Assembly: GCA_021927905.1 (NCBI GenBank)
Contig: BLLK01000051.1
Location: forward strand, 1,488,001 to 1,552,000
Source: Chaetoceros tenuissimus
Taxonomy: Eukaryota; Bacillariophyta; Thalassiosirophyceae; Chaetocerotales; Chaetocerotaceae
DNA: 64,000 bases
Direction: 5' to 3'
Shown here one piece after another: positions 21,795 to 32,953 of this stretch. Position 1 is the first letter of the stretch; each line of letters begins with the position of its first letter. The translations under genes and the position numbers were made by a program. Under the pieces are notes generated by a model. It was not told the DNA's origin and did not search any database. It saw only the letters and a program-made list of their open reading frames with translations.

Positions 21795-22524
21795 AATGTT
21801 GTTGTTTGTGTTACGTATACGTGTATGTTCTTTTATTTATGAGAGAAGCCATGGTTCTGGATCTGTACTAAAAGGAATGCAACCGAGAAAGATGCCATCA
21901 TGGAATGAGATATGTATGATGTAGGTTGTCACTCTTTGATTTCCTCTTCTGATTTCCCATCTTGATTGCTTTTGGAAATTAGGGTTCGGATTCCACGTCG
22001 ATGAAAATGTGAGCGTTATTTGTCGTTAGAAAATCAGTCGTACAAAATGCAATTTCATGTCAATACGACACATGTGCGTAACAGATCTCTCTTGAGAGCC
22101 ACTCATTTGGAATGCAGTCCCATCTTTGCAGCTGCTCGGTGGCATCTTTTGTCTTCAACGTCTACTAGGGCTTCCGTAATTTCAAATATAAGTTATATTT
22201 ATCAGCTATAAAAATATTTTACGTACCCCTCAACACATCAGTAAACATTCCCTTCGTCCATCGGAGGCTTTTGCAATTTCACTATTTGAGATAAAACAAG
22301 AAGAAGCTTTTCTTGTCTGCATCAAACACAAAGTGTATCGTCAAGCAAGCAACAAGCGACAAGACTTCATCTCATTCTTTTGAAAGTGCAGACATACATC
22401 TGTTGCAATTTCAAAAGATTCATTTTATAGATTACACAAGAAGTATCTTATTAGATAACTGACCCAAGAGATTCCTTCTTTCTTTCTAGCCTACAAAGAA
22501 GTATCTCCCTCATAGTATCATCAG
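21795..22524. other. Divergent promoter region, asnA and amino acid permease
   Basis: A 730-bp gap between two divergently read nitrogen-related genes. There are no convincing frames. The segment from about 22250 on is CAA/CAAG-rich, as expected of a 5' leader. Shared regulation is possible but no motif is proven. Confidence 0.4.
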
Positions 22525-24566
22525 ATGCAAACTGACCCTAGTAACGACAGCACTAATTCAAATACAATGAGTCCACATCCAGATTCTCGCAATGCTTCAC
22601 TGTCCAGAAACAACAGTGTAACTTCTCAAACGATGGCAATCATGCAGTCGTCTCTCTCCTTCAAATCACTACTATCGCGTCAGTCAACATTCTGGCCATC
22701 CAATCAAGAGTTACTACAAAAACATCCCAGTTTCGAATTTTTGAATCCTTCTCCTGATTCAGAATTACGAATTGCAACTCCCGTCTCTTCGATTTTTAAT
22801 TTAGTAGCGACGGTCTGTGGAGGAGGTGTGTTGACTCTACCTATAGCCTTTGCCAAAGCGGGGATTATTCCAGCGACTATCATGATGATTCTATCAGCTG
22901 GTATTACTGATTTTGCAATGTACATTTTATGTTCCTGTGCTAGACGAACAGGTGGGAAAAGTTATGGAGATGTGACGAGGATTGCATTTGGTGCAAAGGC
23001 GGAAGTATCCGTTACCATACTCTTGTTTGTATTTTTATACTTTGTCATTGTGGCATACATGGTACTAGTGAAGGATATATGGACTCCGCTCGTTCTTCAT
23101 TTGCTACCTTCGGTGAAAGAACTAGTGAGGCAATATTTTAATTTGGATGCGGATGCATCCCCTCTACCAAGTGAATTATTCCTAGTGGGCTTCATCATCG
23201 TTTCGCTGCCGTTACTTTTACAGAAAAATCTACATGCACTACGACACACGTGTTATGTAGGATTCACATCCTTGATTTTACTCATTGTAGCAATTGTGAG
23301 GAGAGCCTATCAACTTAACTTTTTAGACGATGTAGGCATTTTTGAAAGGAAGGTCAAGTGGTATTCGACCGATGTGCATGATATCATTTATGCATTTCCA
23401 ATTATTTCTTTGAGTTTCTTTTCGATTTACAATGTTCTATCCGTGCATTCGGCTTTGGTCAATCCTACTAGGGAACGTGTCAAGTTGGTACTCGATGGAA
23501 CCATTGGAATCTGTTTGGTGTAAGTACTATATTATACATCACTATTTTATCTGGAAAAGAATACGAGGAAGCTTACACTCACACTGCATTCACCTATAGC
23601 CTATTTTACATTGTGGGACTATGTGGATATTTATATGCATACGATGAGACCAAAGATAATATCTTACTCAATTTCCCACTCGAGTATAAGATCGTATTGA
23701 TTGGAAGATTAGGATATGGATTCACACTCATGTTTGGATTACCACTCGTGTTTTTACCATGTAGAGAAGCTTTACTTTCGATTCCTTCTCTTATTCACGA
23801 TTGGTATCATGGTGTGGAGAAAATTATTGATTGTCCACCGACACCCATGTCCATGGCATCGGTCAAGTCGAGAAAGACGGGAATTACTCGTGAGGGACAT
23901 TTTGTAGTCAATGGTGTTGATTTTGATGAAGAAAGACCTTTGCTCAAGAGGAATTTGAGTATTATACCTTTGGAAGAAGCTTTGGCTTCGGGAACTCTGA
24001 TGCCCATGAATCAAATGGTGGCGGGTGATTTTGCATATGGATCAGTTTCGACTCCAGTTGTACCGAGTGTACTTCCACCTATGCCACTACTTCAAGGACA
24101 AGGAGGTAGTACTAGATCTTTACTTGGACCAAAGATTTTGTCGAGTGGAATCAGTATGAGGGAAACAGAATTTAAACCTCCCGTGGCATCCATTACTGCA
24201 GAAATAAAGAGTATGGATAATAATAAGGATTTGGAACATAATGATTCTGACGATGATTTGACAAATGATGAGGAAGATGTAGTCCATACTCCACTTTGGT
24301 TGCATGTGCTATCGACACTTATCATTCTTGGTCTTGCATACATTTGCGCTGTAGCTGTACCTGGAGTTGGTCTAGTATGGAGTATTTGCGGAAGTTCCAT
24401 GAGTCTTATTATTGGATTTTTCATTCCTGCAGCATGTTATCTAAAGATTAGAATTAGAAAACGTACCAATCCGAGGTCGATTGGAGCATGGTCGATGGCA
24501 ATATTTTCCATTTTTGCGAGCGTGGTTTGCACATCTCAAATTGTTTCGACAATGTTTGAAAAGTGA
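22525..24566 (+). CDS. Amino acid/auxin permease (AAAP, SLC38-like)
   Basis: A proton- or sodium-coupled amino acid transporter of 653 residues. Exons are 22525-23519 and 23600-24566, with an 80-nt phase-2 intron. A Ser/Asn-rich cytoplasmic N-terminus precedes the helix-1 motif SSIFNLVATVCGGGVLTLPI, the unwound Gly-rich helix of this family. Further helices follow, such as AGIIPATIMMILSAGITDFA, EVSVTILLFVFLYFVIVAYM, IISLSFFSIYNVLSVHSALV and FTLMFGLPLVFLPCREALLS. A long hydrophilic loop (about residues 410-570) separates the last three helices near the end. The loop is longer than in animal SLC38 proteins but common in protist vacuolar permeases. Substrate is not assignable. The gene is divergent from asnA. 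Confidence 0.88.
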
Positions 24567-24849
24567 TTACTTCAGCGCTTAATACGTATTTGCATCTACT
24601 GTACTTGTATAAAACATGTAATCTATGCTTATCAATATCAATTTGTATCTTAGATTAAAGTAAGATAAAGATAAGAGAATATTTATTTTCATAGTTTGTT
24701 TCGACTTCATTGATATAAATGTAATCTATACTTATAAATATTATGAAATGTTTGAATGTCTTGAAACATACTGATTCCCCAGTATGTATGCTACCTATTC
24801 ATTTTCTAAATCAACCTCCAAAGAGTGGAACGATGTATGTGAAGAAGTT
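24567..24849. other. Convergent 3' region
   Basis: AT-rich sequence between the permease stop and the stop of the leftward ankyrin-like gene. No feature is recognised. Confidence 0.35.
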
Positions 24850-27800
24850 TCACTGGTTTCTTTGATATTCTCTTTCAATACTTTGACTATCGTCTTCTTC
24901 AATCGCATTATAGTAATTGTCAAAGTCGTCCATGAGGCTATCCATTTCCTCAAGTAACGAATTCTTTTTAGTCATGTCCGTGTTCAACTTGTTTTCCTCA
25001 TGGTTGCCATCGTCTGCGAAAATGTCCTCTATCTCATATCCATCGTATTTGCCAAGAATTTGATCATCACTTGATACGCCAACGTTTTGCTTGGTTGTCC
25101 ATATACTTTCACCACTTAGCAATTTGAGTTTATGCAAACCCGTCCTCGTTTTGATGTTCAATGTACTGAGGCCTTTTCCTTCAAACAATAGTTGAAGGAG
25201 TGAAAGCTCTGATGTCCAGTCCATATTGTTGGTCCAAAAGTCACTGTCTAGATTCAAAATATAATCTGTAAGTCTACCAGCTATCGCTTTCCGTTCTTTT
25301 GTAGTTACACTTTCAGTAGCATCTTTTCCTTCCAAGTTAAATTGAGCAACCAAGAGTTCAGCTCCTTTACTCCATGATTTGATTGGTATTTTGAAACTTT
25401 GAAGGTCTACACTTTTCAAAATGACATTGGATAAAACATCTACACGTTGCGATAACCTCATATGGATCATTCCCAGACGCATGAGTGGTAAAAGAGTCTG
25501 AACTGTTTTCGATGCATTGCCTATCTGGATTGGATATCCAACTGTTTTCGAATTGTCAGGAATGATTGGAGTACCAGATATTTCGTCTATAAAGTACAAC
25601 CAGCCTCCCTTTCGGTAAAGCTTTGCTACACTTTCCTTACTATCACGCTCCTTTTCCAAAAGGAGATTATCTTGCATTTGCAACTTCTCGTCAAAGTGCT
25701 TTAGTATGTTTTCATCACTTGTTTCTTCCATCATAAAATTTGCAAATTGCACTGCAAGTTTTGCATTTCGTTCCGAAACCAACATCCCTCCTCCATCATT
25801 GGATGGTTCAATTTCAAAAGGAAAAATGACAAATGCAATAGGTATAGTTTCTTCTCGAATTGCGAAAATCGATCGACATGTCTCTGCGAAATCAGAATGA
25901 GTTCCATTTACTTCTCGTTTCTGATGATGAGTATTAATATCCCTTCTTTCTTCTTCAATTGCTAATATCTCCATAGCTACTTCCAACTTTCTACAAACAC
26001 TAGGCCTTGCAAAGTCCAACAAGACATTTCCATCACAATTCAAACTATAGGCAAGTTTACCAACATGATGAGGTTTCAACCCCTTGAGAATTCGATCCAC
26101 TGCCAATTCACATCGTTCCAATTCTTGTTCGTCCGTTTTGAAAGATTCACAGAACCATGACCAAATCATGGAAGTAGTTGGACTAAGATTGTCCGCCAAG
26201 AATCCAGTCTCTTGCTTTGCTTCTGACTTGATCATAGTTTCCAACCTATTCATTCGTTCTTCATTCATGTAGGATATAGATGGATAGTAGCAAAATAACC
26301 AATCGGATCGTTTAACCAAGTCATCTGTATAGAATGAGAAAGGAAGAGATGCTGGCCATTGCAAATGTTTGGATATTCCACTTGCAGTGTTTTCAAGTGA
26401 AAGTACATTCTGATAATGAAGTTGATCCGTTCGTATGATATCATTCAACACTAATGGAATCAATGATCCAGTATATTCCGTTTTAAGCCGAATCCTTGCA
26501 CCATTAGGATATGTTTCTAAAAGCCTCCGAAAGACATCGACCGAACCTCCAAACATGATGGAAATATGTAAAGGTAGGATGGTTCCTTTACTTCCCGTCG
26601 CTGAACATGCTGCTACCTTTGTACAAATTGGTCGAATTAGAATATCCACACATTCTGTAAGTACTTTGGTCAAAGTCAAGAGTCGTTGATGTTCCATATA
26701 TCCAATTTGATGTTGTTTCAGATAGGATTGAACCTGTACACACCACGATAACAAATTCCTCGCGAGTAAATGACATGGCAAATCACCATATTTATCAAAT
26801 TTCGCACAAGCCTCAATAGAACTCCATGAAATCAATTTCAACATTTTTCTCAAGAAATATAGTTGTTTGACCCATTCTGTAATTGCATCATTGAGTGTAT
26901 CATGATCTTGTGTTGTTTGTATTTCTTGACTGCATAGTATGTGTAACGGTAATCTTCCATCACTGGTCCTAGTTGCTTTGACAGCTTGTGGATGTTGATC
27001 GAGTAACCTCTTGACTTGTTCCGGCTTGATAGAAGTATCACTCAACATTTCAAACATAATTGTATTTGCATTGAAATTCGATATCGAGTCATCACGAGTA
27101 TTATCCTTTTGCTGTTTTACTTGTGCCTTTTCTACCGATACTAAATCTTCGTCCTCTTGGTATAACTTCAAATCATGATCTTGTGGTAAAATATCTCCCG
27201 CATTTTCACAGAATAAATTACATGTTGAGTCTACAATGGTACTAACATCACATACCGACCAAGATTGTGCATCTACCTCCTTGTTCAGTATAGAATCATT
27301 GTCCATCGTACTCTCTTCTTCTTCTTCTTCTTTGTCAATCATACTGGCATCTTCGCCATCTTGAGTATCTTGAAACAAGAGAGGACTGACTCGTCCCGAC
27401 TCTGTATCATACCACCAACTCTTATTGGAAGAGACATCATCTTTGGTCAAAATGATTCCATTCAAATCATCTCGAGGCTTGGAATCACCCACCAATGCAT
27501 ATGTCGATAAAGTCATATCATCCAGTGATGAATCGGAAGAGGCAGCTAAAGAAGGAACATCAAATTGAAACGATTCTTCATCATCTTGTTCTTTTAAAAA
27601 GTCCTTCATTCTCTGTTTTACTATTTCATCTTCTGTTTGTAATATTTTGCTGAGAGTCAAAGAACTCAATGTTGAATTATCAATCGTGGCATCTGACTTG
27701 TCATTACTTTGCGAAGTCAGATAATTTTCAAGAGATTGTTCAGCCTGTTGTTTCTCATGAGAATAGAGAGTACACTGCTTCTTATTCCTTTGTAATAATT

Positions 27801-27948
27801 TTCTTATTCTTAGCTTTCTTCGACCAGTTTGTTTAGGAGGAGAGAGGACACATTCAATGGCGACTGTAATGAGTGCTTCTTTGAGAGGTAGCTTTGGTGC
27901 TTTGGTCTTTTGTGCTGCTACAAATATTTCTACTTTTTGATTTTGCAT
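24850..27948 (-). CDS. Large ankyrin-repeat-like protein, 1032 residues
   Basis: A single exon encodes a mostly soluble protein. The N-terminal third is acidic and low complexity, with a Glu run. From about residue 300 there are ankyrin-like units: a helix pair around RLLDQHPQAVKATRTSDGRL followed by LHILC, then FDKYGDLPCHLLARN, then LPLHISIMFGGSVDVFRRLL followed by ETYPNGARI. The type resembles the degenerate ankyrin arrays that are frequent in diatoms (KDxDGxLPLHxA). Beyond residue 600 a stretch rich in PIAFVIFPFEIEPSNDGGGM and GWLYFIDEISGTPIIPDNS is followed by LPLMRLGMIHMRLSQRVDVL, which suggests a further folded domain I cannot name. No membrane helix is seen. Function is unknown; ankyrin units usually bind proteins. 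Confidence 0.75.
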   Translation of the reverse strand: MQNQKVEIFVAAQKTKAPKLPLKEALITVAIECVLSPPKQTGRRKLRIRKLLQRNKKQCTLYSHEKQQAEQSLENYLTSQSNDKSDATIDNSTLSSLTLSKILQTEDEIVKQRMKDFLKEQDDEESFQFDVPSLAASSDSSLDDMTLSTYALVGDSKPRDDLNGIILTKDDVSSNKSWWYDTESGRVSPLLFQDTQDGEDASMIDKEEEEEESTMDNDSILNKEVDAQSWSVCDVSTIVDSTCNLFCENAGDILPQDHDLKLYQEDEDLVSVEKAQVKQQKDNTRDDSISNFNANTIMFEMLSDTSIKPEQVKRLLDQHPQAVKATRTSDGRLPLHILCSQEIQTTQDHDTLNDAITEWVKQLYFLRKMLKLISWSSIEACAKFDKYGDLPCHLLARNLLSWCVQVQSYLKQHQIGYMEHQRLLTLTKVLTECVDILIRPICTKVAACSATGSKGTILPLHISIMFGGSVDVFRRLLETYPNGARIRLKTEYTGSLIPLVLNDIIRTDQLHYQNVLSLENTASGISKHLQWPASLPFSFYTDDLVKRSDWLFCYYPSISYMNEERMNRLETMIKSEAKQETGFLADNLSPTTSMIWSWFCESFKTDEQELERCELAVDRILKGLKPHHVGKLAYSLNCDGNVLLDFARPSVCRKLEVAMEILAIEEERRDINTHHQKREVNGTHSDFAETCRSIFAIREETIPIAFVIFPFEIEPSNDGGGMLVSERNAKLAVQFANFMMEETSDENILKHFDEKLQMQDNLLLEKERDSKESVAKLYRKGGWLYFIDEISGTPIIPDNSKTVGYPIQIGNASKTVQTLLPLMRLGMIHMRLSQRVDVLSNVILKSVDLQSFKIPIKSWSKGAELLVAQFNLEGKDATESVTTKERKAIAGRLTDYILNLDSDFWTNNMDWTSELSLLQLLFEGKGLSTLNIKTRTGLHKLKLLSGESIWTTKQNVGVSSDDQILGKYDGYEIEDIFADDGNHEENKLNTDMTKKNSLLEEMDSLMDDFDNYYNAIEEDDSQSIEREYQRNQ

Positions 27949-28326
27949 TTGTGGACATGAATTGATATATAAATGTATCGAAGTGTATTATAAGAAGGCA
28001 GTTTCAGAATTTTCTTAGAGTGGTCCTGTATGAAAATGTGAGAGGTTCTTTCTAGGCTGTACTTGATGCGTTAGACTCGAGATTTTTTGAGAACTTTGAG
28101 TTCTATTTCAAGTCAATTCATTTCATTCACGTCTAATGTTACACTATTTTAGACATGTGTAATAACAATGACGTTGTCGAAGTTCAAGCAAGTGAAAAAG
28201 ATTCTTTTTAGACTGCTTGCTGCTTCTTCGCTGAAGCTTCCATTAGATTCATTACTTGTTCTCCATTCAAGACATCATTAGCATTCTCTACAGTCTCCAA
28301 CACAGCAACAAACAGTCATACTCATC
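27949..28326. other. Divergent promoter region
   Basis: Between the ankyrin-like gene and the TMEM97-like gene. It has CA-rich leader-like sequence close to the ATG at 28327. No other feature is recognised. Confidence 0.35.
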
Positions 28327-28890
28327 ATGAAAACTCTCCAAGGAAAAACACGAACAGCATTTCTATTCTTTTTCGGCTCACACATTCCAGCGACACTCTG
28401 TATCGACCTTCAAGCACTCTTTCCAAACATGTACCCAACACCTTTGCAAAATCTATTGGAATTTTATACAACTACATTCAATGATCAATTGATGGCTGCA
28501 CCGCATGATACGTGGTTTCGAGCCATTGTAGCGGGTGAATTTGTATTTCAATTTCCATTCTTTTTTTTAGTGGTTCATGCTTTGCTTTATCCTGAGAAAT
28601 ATGATGGAACTGGTTGGTTCAAGAATTTATGTTTAGTGTATGGGTAAGTATGTTGAGATTTAAATGTGAAATATTAAATGTTTTATACTCAAATCTCTTT
28701 TAGTGCACATACAGCCACTACATTGATTCCAATCTTGGCATGTCATTGTGATAATGAAAGTGCGACTTTGTTGGAGAAAGTCATGGTGATTTCCATATAT
28801 TTGCCATATTTGATTTTTCCATTGTGGATGGTGTACATATGTTTTGTATCGCAAGATATTTTTGGATCGTTGGATAAAAAGAAACAGTAG
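28327..28890 (+). CDS. EXPERA-domain membrane protein, TMEM97-like
   Basis: A protein of 167 residues from exons 28327-28643 and 28704-28890, with a 60-nt phase-2 intron. Four hydrophobic helices are visible. The family landmarks are the first-helix region with HIPATLCIDLQALFP, then LLEFYTTTFNDQLMAAPHDT followed by WFRAIVAGEFVFQFPFFFLV, and later the ALLYPEKY loop and HTATTLIPILACHC. This matches the EXPERA domain shared by TMEM97 (sigma-2 receptor), EBP and TM6SF proteins, which act in the ER and lysosome in sterol homeostasis. The acidic Asp and Glu residues of the ligand pocket appear conserved (D in CIDLQ, E in AGEF). Molecular role in diatoms is unknown. Confidence 0.85.
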
Positions 28891-29203
28891 TGATGAAATG
28901 ATGAGTTTGAGCACTACGATACGTAGCCGGTGAATGAAGAAACGAGTTTGCATAAATACTGCAAGATGAAAATTTGAAACAAAAACGATTTTAAATTATG
29001 TTGAGAGAATAATTCATGCTAGCGGAATAATTCAAATCAGACGGATTCAACATTTCATGTCTTGGCCAACAATTGATGGTGAATCTTTGATGTTTTCATA
29101 CAACTACTACTAATATATTTCTATATAACCAAGTCCAAAGCTTCAACCCTTTATTTTCTTCTGCATCAAACTGATTTCCATTTCATTCTATACTACTAGA
29201 ATC
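28891..29203. other. Convergent 3' region
   Basis: AT-rich sequence between the stops of the TMEM97-like and MoaD genes. Nothing is recognised in it. Confidence 0.35.
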
Positions 29204-29572
29204 TTATCCACCACTGATTGGAGGAATCAAAGCTATTGTATCACCATTTTTCAATACTACTTCCGATTCAATGTATTCTTCATTCAATGCTAATGTTAAT
29301 GAGTCTTCGTCTAGAACTAAAGACGATAATCCTGGATATTTCTCAGCCATTACTCGTCTGAAATGCAATAACATGATGGATAGGTCAGTAAGATACAAGA
29401 TATGCATAATAGTACGTCAAGCGTACTAGTGTTTTTTCTCATTGGATGCATGCTGTACATACCTAAATGTAGCAGTTGTGGCACCTTCATCTAACGAGAT
29501 ACTCGTTTCTGAAATGTTACCAGCTGCCTCTCGAGCTGAAGCAAATAACAACACCTTTACTTCTATTGACAT
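29204..29572 (-). CDS. MOCS2A: Molybdopterin synthase small subunit (MoaD/MOCS2A)
   Basis: The sulfur-carrier subunit of molybdopterin synthase, of beta-grasp ubiquitin-like fold. It works with MoaE/MOCS2B to make the dithiolene of the molybdenum cofactor. Exon 1 is 29463-29572 and exon 2 is 29204-29357, with a phase-2 intron of 105 nt. The ATG at 29572 gives 87 residues, the usual size. Landmarks are IEVKVLLFASAREAAG at the start and VVLKNGDTIALIPPISGG at the end. The C-terminal Gly-Gly is what is adenylated and thiocarboxylated. The frame is open upstream of the ATG for about 50 codons without another Met, so an upstream exon cannot be excluded. Diatom nitrate reductase needs this cofactor. 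Confidence 0.93.
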
Positions 29573-30046
29573 GAGTCTTTCTTGAGGGTGTCGTGGTGTT
29601 CTTGTTGTTCCTCTTCTTGCTTGAGAAATATCTTTTCTTGAACCTCCTGCTGATTTCACTTGAGTAATAATAACGCTAGAAATAGAGCGAAGTTCATCAA
29701 AGAAATATATCTAAGGATTCATATAGTATCTAGGTATATCACGAATCGAAGGAATCAATTACCTGCAAAAAGTGCCGGAAAAGAAAAACGAAAATGTGAG
29801 AAACTCTTTGTTTTGTTGGCTATTGCATGGCAAAACTTATTTGGCAAGCGAGGCGATGTCGTCATTGTAAAAAAATGAGATACGTCCCATACTCCATACT
29901 CCATACTCCATACTCATTCATTCTAGTTCTCTTGTCCCTAAAGTTATGAAACACTTTGTCCCAACGCTAAATTTTCCTCCCATTTTTATTTGTCAATTTC
30001 CTACTTGACCTGACACTACATCACTATGAGTTTACTATCACACATT
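29573..30046. other. Intergenic with short CCATACT repeat
   Basis: Holds a (CCATACT)n microsatellite at about 29887-29912 and, near 29812-29870, a copy of a dispersed motif also found at about 31392 and 31630. No gene was accepted. Confidence 0.5.
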
Positions 30047-31123
30047 TTATTTTAATCGAAAGAGTAAATTCTCTCCATACATGGTACCACTAATGATATC
30101 AGACGTCAAATCAGAAGATGAAGAATACTTTTTCTCAACCTTATTGGAAGGGCCTCTCATTCGTCCATGCATATACAGCTCATATCCACCTTCGAAAAAT
30201 ACACTAATCATTGGCTCAACTGCTTTATACCCCCTTTTTGCATTAAATTCAAATGAAACGTACTGAATAAGTCTTGCTTCAATCAATTTTGTTGCTCCCT
30301 CAATAACAGCATGTTCATAGCCTTCGACATCAAGTTTGAAAAATGCAATTCTTTGCTTCCTTTGGAACCAGCCCATTTCCTCTGCAAAAGTATCAAGTTT
30401 CTTTATTTGAAATTCCCCAACGGCCTTTTCCTTATCCTTGTAGTTTGATACTCTTACTTCATCAAACGTAAATGCTCCAGGGTTAGGATTAAATTGATGA
30501 AGAATCTTCTTCTCATCCTTATTTCCAACACCCATTTGCATGATATGTACAGAGTCGTCCTTCCAATTGTTCAATGTTAATGATTCACACATTCGTAAAA
30601 CATTGACAGGATTCGGTTCAAATGAATAGACGTGTGTCGCACCATAAGATCTTGCCAATAGAGAAAACCATCCAATGTTGGCGCCTACATCTAGAAATAT
30701 CACTTCACCTCCTTTCTTCTTTCCTTCCTCTATAGCTTCAATCACTCGCATGGATAATTGAAATTCATAGTAATTTCCCTTCTCAAAAGATGTTTTTCGT
30801 ATTGGATCAAGCTCAGGGCTATGAGTGGACCAATAGAATGGATAGGAGGACGTAGTCCGCGTAACATATGCCTTTGCAAACCCCTTTTGTTCTTCCACTT
30901 CTGGAATTTCCCTGCTCAAAAATTTTGCATGATATTGCGTGCAATCCGTTTGGTTGATGTGATTATGTAGAGTATTGACTGACTCAAAAGATCTGGATAT
31001 TGAAAAGTTGTAGTAAATTACAAACAATATAGATAACATCGATATTGTAACGAATAACTGTTCGAGTGTTTTTAAAGAACATTTCTTATTTATCCGTTTC
31101 TTTCTTTGAGGAATATTGACCAT
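30047..31123 (-). CDS. FkbM-family methyltransferase, type II membrane
   Basis: A 358-residue SAM-dependent methyltransferase of the FkbM family, probably acting in the Golgi on sugar or another hydroxyl. A basic N-terminus (MVNIPQRKKRINKKCS) precedes a single anchor helix (FVTISMLSILFVIYYNFSI). The methyltransferase core then shows motif I (VIFLDVGANIGWFSLLARSY), THVYSFEPNPVNVLRMCESL with the acidic ribose-binding residue, and IAFFKLDVEGYEHAVIEGAT, the FkbM hallmark. FEFNAKRG follows. Single exon, ATG at 31123. Substrate is unknown. Diatoms carry many such genes, often near other Golgi enzymes, and a sulfotransferase and GT25 lie 4-7 kb to the right. Confidence 0.9.
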   Translation of the reverse strand: MVNIPQRKKRINKKCSLKTLEQLFVTISMLSILFVIYYNFSISRSFESVNTLHNHINQTDCTQYHAKFLSREIPEVEEQKGFAKAYVTRTTSSYPFYWSTHSPELDPIRKTSFEKGNYYEFQLSMRVIEAIEEGKKKGGEVIFLDVGANIGWFSLLARSYGATHVYSFEPNPVNVLRMCESLTLNNWKDDSVHIMQMGVGNKDEKKILHQFNPNPGAFTFDEVRVSNYKDKEKAVGEFQIKKLDTFAEEMGWFQRKQRIAFFKLDVEGYEHAVIEGATKLIEARLIQYVSFEFNAKRGYKAVEPMISVFFEGGYELYMHGRMRGPSNKVEKKYSSSSDLTSDIISGTMYGENLLFRLK

Positions 31124-32015
31124 TCTTTTCTTTGTTTTTTTTTCGAAAATCTGTTGAGTAAGATACCCCGCTAGAATATGAATCTATATAAAGCAACGAA
31201 ATAGATTGAGCTTGTGATTATAGAGGACAAATATGTGAGTTATTGCATCTAGTGATTGTGGCTTATAAATGGGTTGCGCGATGTCATCGGAACAAAAAAA
31301 TTAGGTTGGATTTATGAGAATCTTTTTCTGTTACGCGCATCTCAAAAGTCGTATGATGCTTGTCAATGGGCTAAATATAAAATTAATGAGATCTCTTTGT
31401 TGGCTATTGTACGGCGAAACTAAATTGGCTATCTGGGTCAATGCAACGACAATAATGCATATGACCTTGTTTTCAAGATAGATTGTATATAGTCGAATGT
31501 AGAGCTAAGCATTCTTCAAAGAAAGCAAGGTGAATAGGAGACCCTTTTTGTGAATTATATATTTTCAAGATGCATTGCTGGTTGTGTTTCTTGATACCTT
31601 GAGAGATTGCATATTTCTAAAACATTCTATGGTTTTTTGGCTATCGCACGGTAAAACTTGTTTGGCTAGAGGGGTCAATGCAATGACATGCTAATGTCTC
31701 ATGACCTTTCGAAGAGACAGGGTCATTCGGGAAATTACGGCAAAGAAGGTTACGATAATATATGATTCTGTTTATCAAATAGTGTAAAATCACATGCTTT
31801 TTCGGTTGGATGAATCGCAATTTTAAATTACCATAACCCTTTCATTCACGGTCATTTCCGATGATTTCATTCACAGGCATTACTCCGGCAACGCAATTAT
31901 CTTCAAGTTGCTCTTTTTTCGCCATCGAAAATATCATGTTTACACATAATAACAAAATACTCAGTTATTACTCGAGTCTCGAATATCACTTCCTTCCATT
32001 CATCACAGAACAAAA
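31124..32015. repeat. Intergenic with two copies of a dispersed short repeat
   Basis: Positions about 31390-31455 and 31630-31690 share a block of the form TTGGCTATYGYAYGGYRAAAC, then TTGGCT and GGTCAATGCAAYGAC. A third, more diverged copy is at about 29812-29870. They are not in tandem and have no visible ends. No coding sequence is supported in this 0.9-kb gap. Confidence 0.5.
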
Positions 32016-32618
32016 ATGGTCTGCTCTCTCATTCAAAGCCCATCTAATTCGGAACAGGTTGTACATGTTGCATCATGTACCTGTAACCTTAAAGAATCTG
32101 CAGTTGAAATCAAGCAAGCCGATCAAATTATCCCAGACCTCCGAAGCTGCCTCTTGTTGCAAGACGATCAAGAGAGTGCATCATCACTACTCTCACAAGA
32201 TGATGATCTCGATACTGCATCTTCCATCTCAAGTCAAGACAGTGACGAACAACTAGAGTACAGAGTGACATGGGCCAACGAGATAGTAAAAGAGATTCGT
32301 TACCGACCAAAAACTCATTTCGCTGATGTGTCTGATTTGCACTATACTAAATCCGACTATTCAAAATTTAGACAAGCATATAAAGAGGAGCTTATTCGTA
32401 CTAGGCTAGAGCAGAAGAGAATAAAACGTGAAGAAGAAAGAAAAATGAGAGAGAATCAAGGAACTCCAATATCTTGGTTAGTCAATTTGGTTCATAGTCA
32501 GTTTGTAGGTGAAAGTTCCACTTCGAAAACAAATGCAACGATAAGCAATGCTATTCAAAGTCATAAGCCAAAGGAAGTACAAATAGAACTTCTTGTCGAT
32601 ACACTGTACATTTTTTAA
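32016..32618 (+). CDS. Diatom protein with RYRPKT / HYTKSDY motif
   Basis: A 200-residue single-exon protein starting at ATG 32016. The N-terminal half is acidic and Ser-rich. The centre reads YRVTWANEIVKEIRYRPKTH, then FADVSDLHYTKSDYSKFRQA, and turns into a basic coiled-coil-like helix (about residues 120-150). Many diatom proteins share this layout: a short V-x-F/W strand, a spacer, then [LW]-[WH]-Y-[ST]-x-x-[DE]-[YF]-x-x-F. Function is unknown. An RVxF-like start suggests possible PP1 binding, but that is speculation. No membrane segment. Confidence 0.65.
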   Translation: MVCSLIQSPSNSEQVVHVASCTCNLKESAVEIKQADQIIPDLRSCLLLQDDQESASSLLSQDDDLDTASSISSQDSDEQLEYRVTWANEIVKEIRYRPKTHFADVSDLHYTKSDYSKFRQAYKEELIRTRLEQKRIKREEERKMRENQGTPISWLVNLVHSQFVGESSTSKTNATISNAIQSHKPKEVQIELLVDTLYIF

Positions 32619-32953
32619 TTCATAATGCTATCATAATTCATATTATTATTTTCAAAATCGTAATGAGATTCTTTAGTTGGAGACTACGCGCATAAAGTAA
32701 AATAAACGTCTTGGAAACATACTCGTACGCAAGAGAATATCACATCTATTAAAACGAAACTTGGTGGAATGATACAATGTATGATCTTAAAATATTCACT
32801 AAACTTAGCGTTTGCCAAATAAAACCGTAATCCATGAAATTCACATCCAATTTGAAAGTACTCGTGTCTCTTAGAATAGAAAACATAAGAGGATACGATG
32901 TAGCTATTATTAGCCAGTGTCGTATCAAACTGCACTCAATTTCAGTAGTACTT
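32619..32953. other. Convergent 3' region
   Basis: AT-rich sequence between two convergent genes. No frame is supported and nothing else is seen. Confidence 0.35.

Noticed and set aside
21975-22000. TpsiC-like GGGTTCGGATTCC
   Set aside because: No D-arm, anticodon stem or acceptor pairing could be built around it, so no tRNA is called.
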